From assembly GCF_009769735.1 (NCBI RefSeq), contig NZ_WSRO01000002.1, positions 5,096,001 to 5,160,000 of the forward strand: DNA of 64,000 bases, written 5' to 3'. The stretch is from Streptomyces sp. BA2 (GTDB lineage Bacteria > Actinomycetota > Actinomycetes > Streptomycetales > Streptomycetaceae). Below the pieces are notes generated by a model. That model made no database searches, was not told the origin of the DNA, and was given only the letters and a program-made list of their open reading frames with translations. Made by a program: the position numbers and the translations under genes. This document shows, piece after piece, positions 57,443 through 64,000 of this stretch; position 1 is the stretch's first letter; every line of letters starts with the position of its first letter.

Positions 57443-59896
57443 TCAGGGGGTGGGGGCGTCCTTGAGGAGGGTGGTGAGGAGGCGGATCGCGCCGCGTTTG
57501 TGCAGGGGGTCGTTGCCGTTGCCGCATTTCGGGGACTGGATGCAGGAGGGGCAGCCGGCCTCGCACTCGCAGGAGGCGATGGCCTGGCGGGTGGCGGTCA
57601 GCCATTCGCGGGCCGTGTGGAAGGCCCGCTCGGCGAAGCCCGCCCCGCCGGGGTGGCCGTCGTACACGAAGACGGTCGGCAGGAGCGTGTCCGGATGCAG
57701 CGGCACGGAGACGCCGCCGATGTCCCACCGGTCGCAGGTCGCGAAGAGCGGCAGCATGCCGATGGAGGCGTGCTCGGCGGCGTGCAGGGCGCCGCCGAGG
57801 ATCTCCGGATTGACGCGGGCGGCGTCCAGCTGGTCCTCGGTGACCGTCCACCAGACCGCGCGGGTGCGCAGCGTGCGGGGCGGCAGATCCAGCTTGGTCT
57901 CGCCGAGCACCTCGCCGGTGATCAGCTTGCGGCGCAGGAAGGAGACGACCTGGTTGGTGACCTCGACGGAGCCGTAGCAGAGGCGGCCCGAGCCCCAGGG
58001 GATCTCGGTGTCCGTTTCCAGGATGGAGATGGCCGTCGTGTCGCGGGCGGTCGTGGAGTACGGCGGACCGGCCTCCTCGACCAGGGCGACCGAGTCCTCC
58101 AGGTCAAGGCGGCGCACGAGATACGTGCGGCCCTGGTGGAGGTGGACCGCGCCCTCGTGGACGGCGGTGTGCGCGGCGGACTCGTCGACGGTGCCGAGCA
58201 GCCGCCCCGTGCCCTCCTCGACGATCTGGATGGGCTTCCCGCCCTCGCCGCGGATGTCGGTGAGGTCGGCCGCCCGCTCCCTGCGGGTCCAGTGCCAGGC
58301 CTTCGTGCGGCGGCGCAGCAGCTTCGCGGCCTCCAGCTGCGGGAGCAGGTCCTCGGCGGCCGGGCCGAAGAGCGCCAAGTCGTCGTCCGTGAGCGGGAGT
58401 TCCGCGGCGGCCGCGCAGAGGTGGGGCGCGAGGACGTACGGATTGTCGGGGTCGAGGACCGTCGACTCCACCGGCTGGTCGAACAGCGCTTCGGGGTGGT
58501 GGACGAGATACGTGTCCAGCGGGTCGTCGCGGGCGACGAGGATGGCCAGCGCGCCCTGCCCGGAGCGTCCCGCACGCCCCGCCTGTTGCCAGAGCGAGGC
58601 GCGGGTCCCCGGATAGCCGCAGATGATCACGGCGTCCAACCCGGAGACGTCCACGCCGAGTTCGAGGGCGGTGGTGGCCGCGAGGCCGAGGAGTTCCCCG
58701 GAGTGCAGGGCCCGCTCCAGGGCGCGGCGTTCCTCGGGGAGATATCCACCCCGGTAGGCGGCCACGCGGCGGGCGAGGGAGCGGTCGACCTCGGCGAGGC
58801 GTTCCTGGGCGATCACCGCGATCAGCTCGGCGCCGCGCCGGGACCGTACGAAGGCGACTGAGCGGACGCCCTGGACGGCCAGGTCGGTCAGGAGGTCCGC
58901 CGTCTCGGCGGTGGCGGTGCGGCGGACGGGGGCACCCTTCTCGCCGTGGAGATCGGTGAGCGGGGGTTCCCAGAGGGCGAAGACGAGGTCGCCGCGGGGT
59001 GAGGCGTCGTCGGCGACCTCCTTCACCGGGAGCCCGGTGAGGCGTTCCGCGGCGATGGCGGGGTCGGCGGAGGTGGCGGAGGCGAGGAGGAAGACGGGGT
59101 CGGAGCCGTAGCGGGCGCAGAGGCGGCGCAGGCGGCGCAGGACCTGGGCGACGTGCGAGCCGAAGACGCCGCGGTAGGTGTGGCACTCGTCGATGACGAC
59201 ATAGCGCAGGGCGCGCAGGAAGGAGGACCAGCGGGGGTGGGACGGGAGTATCCCGCGGTGCAGCATGTCGGGATTGGTCAGGACGTAGTTGGCGTACTGA
59301 CGTACCCATTCGCGTTCTTCGACGGGGGTGTCGCCGTCGTACACGGCGGGGCGGACCGCGTTGCCCAGCGGCGCGGCGAGCTCGCGCACGGCGCGGCGCT
59401 GGTCGGCGGCCAACGCCTTCGTCGGGGCCAGGTACAGCGCGGTCGCGCCGCGGCCGTTCGGGGCCTCCGAGCCGTCCAGGAGGGCCGAGAGCACGGGCGT
59501 GAGGTACGCCAGCGACTTTCCCGAGGCGGTGCCGGTGGCGACGATGACCGACTCGCCGTCCAGGGCGTGCTCGGCGGCGAGTGCCTGGTGGGCCCAGGGA
59601 TGCTCGATCCCGGCCGATTGGACCGCGGCGACGACTTCCGAACGGATGCGATCAGGCCAGACTGCATATCGAGCCTCGCGCGGGGGCAAGTGCTCCGTAT
59701 GAGTGACGCGCGAAGCACGGCTCGGCCCCGCGGTGAGCCGGTCCAGGACCGTCCGTGGAGACGTGCGTACCGGGGCGCCCGTGGAGGGTCCTCCCGGCGG
59801 AGAAAAGTTGGCCATCGGCACCGAGTGTGTCACTGGCGGGATGGACAATGGTCCCAAGGCGTCGTGCACGCCTGCCTGTAAGTGATTGAATGCCAT
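57443..59896 (-). CDS. MrfA-like DEAD/DEAH helicase with DUF1998-type Cys cluster
   Basis: An 817-residue superfamily-2 helicase. Motif I is VIVATGTASGKSLAYLTPVL, motif II is VVIDECHTYRGVFGSHVAQV (DECH), motif III is LLASATSADP, and motif VI is QQAGRAGRSGQGALAI. The C-terminal region ends with four Cys (CECEAGCPSCIQSPKCG), as in MrfA/YprA-type helicases involved in mitomycin repair. The full-length ATG start (MAFNHLQAGVHDALGPLSIP) resembles the conserved N terminus. Convergent with the TadG-like gene, divergent from bldG. Confidence 0.92.
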   Translation of the reverse strand: MAFNHLQAGVHDALGPLSIPPVTHSVPMANFSPPGGPSTGAPVRTSPRTVLDRLTAGPSRASRVTHTEHLPPREARYAVWPDRIRSEVVAAVQSAGIEHPWAHQALAAEHALDGESVIVATGTASGKSLAYLTPVLSALLDGSEAPNGRGATALYLAPTKALAADQRRAVRELAAPLGNAVRPAVYDGDTPVEEREWVRQYANYVLTNPDMLHRGILPSHPRWSSFLRALRYVVIDECHTYRGVFGSHVAQVLRRLRRLCARYGSDPVFLLASATSADPAIAAERLTGLPVKEVADDASPRGDLVFALWEPPLTDLHGEKGAPVRRTATAETADLLTDLAVQGVRSVAFVRSRRGAELIAVIAQERLAEVDRSLARRVAAYRGGYLPEERRALERALHSGELLGLAATTALELGVDVSGLDAVIICGYPGTRASLWQQAGRAGRSGQGALAILVARDDPLDTYLVHHPEALFDQPVESTVLDPDNPYVLAPHLCAAAAELPLTDDDLALFGPAAEDLLPQLEAAKLLRRRTKAWHWTRRERAADLTDIRGEGGKPIQIVEEGTGRLLGTVDESAAHTAVHEGAVHLHQGRTYLVRRLDLEDSVALVEEAGPPYSTTARDTTAISILETDTEIPWGSGRLCYGSVEVTNQVVSFLRRKLITGEVLGETKLDLPPRTLRTRAVWWTVTEDQLDAARVNPEILGGALHAAEHASIGMLPLFATCDRWDIGGVSVPLHPDTLLPTVFVYDGHPGGAGFAERAFHTAREWLTATRQAIASCECEAGCPSCIQSPKCGNGNDPLHKRGAIRLLTTLLKDAPTP

Positions 59897-59976
59897 CGCG
59901 GCTGGCGATCCGTCCTGGGGGCTCTGCCGAGGTGTCCCGAGGGATGACCGCTCGATAGCAAGGTGCTGGAGGATCC

Positions 59977-60318
59977 GTGGACCTGTCCCTGTCGACCCGT
60001 ACCGTCGGCGATCGTACGGTCGTCGAGGTCGGTGGCGAAATCGATGTTTATACCGCGCCCAAGTTGCGCGAACAGTTGGTCGAGTTGGTGAACGACGGCA
60101 GTTTCCACCTGGTCGTCGACATGGAGGGCGTGGACTTCCTCGACTCCACCGGGCTCGGCGTGCTGGTCGGCGGCCTGAAGCGGGTGCGTGCCCATGAGGG
60201 CTCGCTGCGCCTGGTCTGCAACCAGGAACGTATTTTGAAGATCTTCCGCATCACCGGCCTGACCAAGGTGTTCCCCATTCACACCTCGGTCGAGGAAGCG
60301 GTCGCGGCCACCGACTGA
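59977..60318 (+). CDS. bldG: BldG anti-anti-sigma factor
   Basis: A 113-residue STAS protein required for aerial mycelium and antibiotic production in Streptomyces. It has [24 protein letters not shown] text [20 protein letters not shown], with the phosphorylated residue Ser57 in DSTGLG. The sequence appears essentially the same as the S. coelicolor protein as I remember it. GTG start with GGAGG upstream. The partner anti-sigma gene follows 113 bp downstream. Confidence 0.96.
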
Positions 60319-60431
60319 GAGCCGGATGTCCCGGGTCGGCTGCTTGCTCGGCCCGGGAGTGGCAGAACAGCAGGGGACCGGGCCCTCGGCCCGGCCCCCT
60401 GACAGCACGCGCGTATGTCCGAGGGGGATGC

Positions 60432-60869
60432 ATGGCCACCGTTGAACTCCGCTTCAGCGCGCTGCCCGAGCACGTCAGGACCGCTCGGCTCGTGGCGGCG
60501 GCGGTCGCGCGCAGGGCCGGAGTGGACGAGGCCGTCCTCGACGAGGTCAGACTCGCTGTCGGCGAGGCCTGCACGCGTGCCGTGGGGCTGCACCAGAGCA
60601 ACGGCGTGTCGGCGCCGGTGCGGGTCGCCTTGATCGAGGACGAGAAGCAGTTCTCCATCGAGGTGGGCGACGAGGCACCCCACGCGACTCCCGGCGACCG
60701 GGCACCCGGTTCGGGGTCCGGTGGGGCCGACGATCTGGAGGCCGAGGGTGAGGACGAGATGGGTCTCGCCGTCATCAGCGGGCTAGTGGACGACGTGGAG
60801 GTCACCGCAGGCGAGGGCGGCGGTCTCATCCGGATGACGTGGCCGACGGCCCCGGCGCCGCTTCTCTGA
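60432..60869 (+). CDS. BldG-associated anti-sigma factor (HATPase)
   Basis: A 145-residue GHKL-type kinase/anti-sigma factor. The N box VRLAVGEACTRAVGLHQSNG and the G1-like DEMGLAVISGLVDDVEV are visible. It phosphorylates or binds the partner antagonist BldG in a partner-switching module. A long Gly/Ala/Asp-rich insert (TPGDRAPGSGSGGADDLEAE) is notable. The terminator at 60909-60942 ends the transcript. Confidence 0.9.
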   Translation: MATVELRFSALPEHVRTARLVAAAVARRAGVDEAVLDEVRLAVGEACTRAVGLHQSNGVSAPVRVALIEDEKQFSIEVGDEAPHATPGDRAPGSGSGGADDLEAEGEDEMGLAVISGLVDDVEVTAGEGGGLIRMTWPTAPAPLL

Positions 60870-60908
60870 TCCGGCGAGCTTCGGCTCTGCCCCGCCAGAC
60901 CAAGGTCT

Positions 60909-60942
60909 TGCTCCCGGTTCGGGAGCAGGGCCTTTTTCTTTT
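60909..60942 (+). terminator. Rho-independent terminator after bldG operon
   Basis: TGCTCCCG (60909-60916) and CGGGAGCA (60920-60927) pair around GTT, followed by a TTTTTCTTTT run (60933-60942). The next 210 bp to hppA contain its promoter but no gene. Confidence 0.92.
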
Positions 60943-61152
60943 CTGATCATTGCCCCGGTCAATTGCCTCGGGACTGCCAGGTGCCGTCAACGGTTTTGGG
61001 GCATTACCGCTTTCGGGGTCAATCTGTGGTCGCGATCATTTGCTGGGGAGCAATCTCGCGCCAATTCCGTTTGCGGCACTCTGTTTTGATCAGGTTCCGC
61101 TACCTACAATCCGTCCACATCTTGAGCTCACCCCAGGCGTCAAGGAGGACGA

Positions 61153-63564
61153 ATGGCGGGGCTTTCTACCCCTCATCAGTTTGACCACCCCTCAACCTTC
61201 GCAGCCGCAGTACTGACCGACGACAATCGCCTCATCGTGATGGTCATCGCGGCCGTCGCGGTGGCGGCCCTCGCGGTCGCCTGGGTGCTCGTACGCCAGG
61301 TGCTCGCGGCCGACGAGGGCACCGACAGCATGAAGAAGATCGCGAAGGCGATCCAGGAGGGCGCCAATGCCTATCTGGGCAGGCAGTTGCGCACTCTCGG
61401 TGTTTTCGCCGTCGTGGTGTTCTTCCTGCTCATGCTGCTGCCCGCAGACGACTGGAATCAGCGTGCCGGCCGATCGATCTTCTTCTTGATCGGTGCGGTG
61501 TTCTCGGCGACCACCGGCTATATCGGCATGTGGCTCGCCGTACGCAGCAATGTGCGTGTGGCGGCAGCCGCACGAGAGGCCACGCCTGCGGAAGGTGAAC
61601 CCGAAAAGGATCTCACCGCTGTTTCGCACAAGGCCATGAAGATCGCTTTCCGCACGGGCGGCGTTGTCGGCATGTTCACGGTGGGGCTCGGTCTTCTGGG
61701 CGCCTCCTGTGTGGTGCTCGTCTACGCGGCCGACGCGCCGAAGGTCCTGGAGGGCTTCGGCCTCGGGGCGGCGCTGATCGCGATGTTCATGCGTGTGGGC
61801 GGCGGCATCTTCACCAAGGCCGCCGACGTCGGCGCCGACCTGGTCGGCAAGGTCGAGCAGGGCATTCCTGAGGACGACCCGAGGAATGCCGCGACCATCG
61901 CCGACAACGTGGGCGACAACGTCGGCGACTGCGCGGGAATGGCCGCCGACCTCTTCGAGTCGTACGCGGTGACCCTGGTCGCCGCGCTGATCCTCGGCAA
62001 GGTCGCGTTCGGCGACTCCGGACTCGCCTTCCCGCTGATCGTTCCGGCGATCGGCGTCGTGACGGCGATGATCGGGATCTTCGCGGTGGCGCCACGGCGC
62101 TCCGACCGCAGCGGGATGACCGCCATCAACCGCGGATTCTTCATCTCGGCGATCATTTCGCTGGTGCTCGTGGCCGCGGCGGTCTTCGTCTACCTGCCGT
62201 CGTCGTACGCGGACCTGGACGGCGTAACGGACGCGGCGATCGCGGCTCACGACGGAGACCCGCGGGTTCTCGCGGTCGTCGCCGTCGCGATCGGCATCGT
62301 CATGGCAGCGCTGATCCAGCAGCTCACCGGGTACTTCACGGAGACCACCCGGCGGCCGGTGAAGGACATCGGCAAGACGTCGCTCACCGGTCCGGCCACC
62401 GTCGTCCTGGCAGGCATCTCGATCGGCCTCGAATCGGCCGTCTACACCGCGCTCCTGATCGGGCTCGGCGTGTACGGGGCGTTCCTGCTCGGCGGTACGT
62501 CGATCATGCTCGCCCTGTTCGCGGTGGCGCTCGCCGGAACCGGCCTGCTCACCACGGTCGGCGTGATCGTCGCCATGGACACCTTCGGTCCGGTCTCCGA
62601 CAACGCGCAGGGCATCGCCGAGATGTCCGGTGACGTCGAGGGCGCCGGCGCGCAGGTGCTCACCGACCTGGACGCCGTCGGCAACACCACCAAGGCCATC
62701 ACCAAGGGCATCGCCATCGCCACGGCCGTCCTCGCCGCCTCGGCGCTCTTCGGCTCGTATCGCGACGCCATCGCGACCGCGGCCAAGGACGTCGGCGAGA
62801 AAATGGGCGACGGCGCCCCGATGAACCTCGTGATGGACATCTCTCAGCCCAACAACCTGGTCGGCCTGATCCTGGGCGCCGCGGTCGTCTTCCTCTTCTC
62901 GGGGCTTGCGATCAACGCGGTGTCGCGGTCGGCCGGAGCGGTGGTCTACGAAGTGCGGCGGCAGTTCCGCGAGCACCCCGGGATCATGGATTACTCCGAG
63001 GAACCGGAGTACGGGCGCGTCGTCGACATCTGCACCAAGGACGCGCTGCGCGAGCTGGCCACGCCAGGTCTGCTCGCCGTGCTCACGCCGATCGCGGTCG
63101 GCTTCTCGCTCGGCGTCGGCGCGCTCGGCTCGTTCCTGGCGGGCGCGATCGGCACGGGCACGCTCATGGCGGTCTTCCTCGCCAACTCCGGGGGCGCCTG
63201 GGACAACGCGAAGAAACTCGTCGAGGACGGCCACCACGGCGGCAAGGGCAGTGAGGCCCATGCCGCTGTGGTGATCGGTGACACCGTCGGTGACCCGTTC
63301 AAGGACACCGCGGGACCGGCGATCAACCCGCTCCTGAAGGTGATGAACCTGGTGGCGCTGCTCATCGCGCCCGCGGTCGTCCAGTTCAGCTACGGGGACG
63401 ACGCGAGCGCGGGGGTGCGGGCAGTGATCGCCGTGCTCTCGATCCTGGTCATCATCGGCGCGGTGTACGTCTCCAAGAGGCGGGGCATCGCCGTGGGCGA
63501 CGAGGAGGCGGGTGGTGCGGAACGGGTAGGCAAACCGGCTGACCCGGCAACCGTGGTCTCGTAA
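61153..63564 (+). CDS. hppA: Proton-pumping pyrophosphatase
   Basis: An 803-residue membrane pyrophosphatase coupling PPi hydrolysis to proton export. The substrate loop is GGGIFTKAADVGADLVGKVE, then DDPRNAATIADNVGDNVGDC. The C-terminal catalytic part has the GDTVGDPFKDTAGPAINPLL loop. The GNTTKAITKG motif has Lys at the position that marks K+-independent enzymes. About 16 membrane helices fit the length. AAGGAGG precedes the ATG. Confidence 0.95.
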   Translation: MAGLSTPHQFDHPSTFAAAVLTDDNRLIVMVIAAVAVAALAVAWVLVRQVLAADEGTDSMKKIAKAIQEGANAYLGRQLRTLGVFAVVVFFLLMLLPADDWNQRAGRSIFFLIGAVFSATTGYIGMWLAVRSNVRVAAAAREATPAEGEPEKDLTAVSHKAMKIAFRTGGVVGMFTVGLGLLGASCVVLVYAADAPKVLEGFGLGAALIAMFMRVGGGIFTKAADVGADLVGKVEQGIPEDDPRNAATIADNVGDNVGDCAGMAADLFESYAVTLVAALILGKVAFGDSGLAFPLIVPAIGVVTAMIGIFAVAPRRSDRSGMTAINRGFFISAIISLVLVAAAVFVYLPSSYADLDGVTDAAIAAHDGDPRVLAVVAVAIGIVMAALIQQLTGYFTETTRRPVKDIGKTSLTGPATVVLAGISIGLESAVYTALLIGLGVYGAFLLGGTSIMLALFAVALAGTGLLTTVGVIVAMDTFGPVSDNAQGIAEMSGDVEGAGAQVLTDLDAVGNTTKAITKGIAIATAVLAASALFGSYRDAIATAAKDVGEKMGDGAPMNLVMDISQPNNLVGLILGAAVVFLFSGLAINAVSRSAGAVVYEVRRQFREHPGIMDYSEEPEYGRVVDICTKDALRELATPGLLAVLTPIAVGFSLGVGALGSFLAGAIGTGTLMAVFLANSGGAWDNAKKLVEDGHHGGKGSEAHAAVVIGDTVGDPFKDTAGPAINPLLKVMNLVALLIAPAVVQFSYGDDASAGVRAVIAVLSILVIIGAVYVSKRRGIAVGDEEAGGAERVGKPADPATVVS

Positions 63565-63593
63565 CACCGGGTCAGACTCTGCCCAACACAGGG

Positions 63594-63628
63594 GCGGGCG
63601 GCGCGTTTTGACGCGGCGTCCGCCCTTC
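63594..63628 (+). terminator. Hairpin downstream of hppA
   Basis: GGGCGG and CCGCCC pair, with further GC pairing inside (GCGCG/CGCGGCG). It lies 30 bp beyond the hppA stop; the T-run is weak. Confidence 0.6.
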
Positions 63629-63780
63629 GTGCACCCGGTGAATGTCTCGTGAGCCTTCTCTCGCGCTCTCTGCTTGGTGCAAATGGCTTCAATAGGGGTG
63701 GTACCGGACCCCCGGCATGCGGTTGTAGCCCAGTTGGCGTGTAAGTTCCGGGGCCGAGAGCCATGGAAGGGACCAATCCG

Positions 63781-64000
63781 GTGAACAAGAAGCTTGCAGC
63801 CGCACTGTCCGGCGGTGCGGTACTGGTACTGGCGCTGTCGGGCTGCAGCGACGACGGCAACGAGAAGCTGGACTCCTGGGCCAAGGACGTCTGTGACTCG
63901 GTTCAGCCGCAGTCGAAGAAGATCGCTGCCGCCAACGCGGCGATCCAGAAGGAGACCTCGGACAACAGCTCGCCGGAGGACGTCCAGAAGACCGACTCCA
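63781..64000 (+). CDS. Small secreted lipoprotein (partial)
   Basis: VNKKLAAALSGGAVLVLALS is a lipoprotein signal ending in LALSGC, so the Cys is lipidated. The mature part begins SDDGNEKLDSWAKDVCDSVQ and is cut by the window edge. GGAAGG precedes the GTG. Conserved next to hppA in Streptomyces as I recall; function unknown. Confidence 0.8.
   Translation, partial: MNKKLAAALSGGAVLVLALSGCSDDGNEKLDSWAKDVCDSVQPQSKKIAAANAAIQKETSDNSSPEDVQKTDS

Noticed and set aside
61192-63567. 791-residue minus-strand frame opposite hppA
   Set aside because: Shadow frame; His/Arg/Asp-rich translation, no domain, while hppA is unambiguous.
1-64000. CRISPR array
   Set aside because: The tandem repeats at 1-280, 4547-4677 and 6453-6498 lack regular spacers and no cas genes are present.

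Overview
The window is high-GC actinobacterial chromosome, almost certainly Streptomyces. It carries a Crp-family regulator, BldG with its partner anti-sigma factor, a tad/flp pilus locus preceded by a 6C RNA, a MarP-like protease, GTG starts, and XRE/DUF397 pairs. From memory the gene order matches the S. coelicolor neighbourhood from hppA to crp (about SCO3546-SCO3571). A 34.4-kb prophage splits that neighbourhood at acs.

Left host arm (1-10.1 kb): degenerate GC-rich repeats, crp, endonuclease III with a histone-H1-like tail, a Nudix CoA pyrophosphatase, a CvpA/trypsin-like membrane protease, an alpha/beta hydrolase, a DUF1469 membrane protein, nhaA and acs.

Prophage (about 10126-44488): a large serine integrase at the right end placed the element inside codon 10 of acs. 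Removing the element in silico at a central CT dinucleotide restores an in-frame Acs N terminus (VSNESLANLLKEERRF). In the lysogen the prophage supplies acs with a new start codon, ribosome binding site, promoter and DasR-like operator. The original acs start is stranded 34 kb away as an 11-codon stub. Prophage layout from left to right: an attL-proximal cargo operon (radical SAM enzyme with a Cys-x-Pro repeat tail, PIMT-like methyltransferase, DUF7848 and two small proteins); an XRE/DUF397 pair; lysis genes; tail genes; a truncated tape measure; a CrpP-like protein, MuF, portal and terminases; a long early operon (small zinc-binding proteins, SSB, HNH, replication-type protein, RecT-like annealase); a divergent Cro/repressor region with operators; and the integrase. 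Capsid, scaffold, connector, tail-tube and most tape-measure genes are missing between 22,036 and 22,037, so the prophage looks defective for particle formation. Small plus-strand genes (morons) interrupt the minus-strand operons, most next to strong hairpins.

Right host arm (44.5-64 kb): a SulP-carbonic anhydrase fusion, a deacetylase-like lipoprotein, a CooC-like ATPase, a Fic-like protein whose start codon lies in a perfect 20-bp palindrome, a HAD hydrolase, 6C RNA, the tad operon (CpaE-TadA-TadB-TadC-pilin-TadE-TadG), a MrfA-like helicase, bldG and its anti-sigma partner, hppA, and a partial lipoprotein.

Family names come from motifs and memory; no database search was run.
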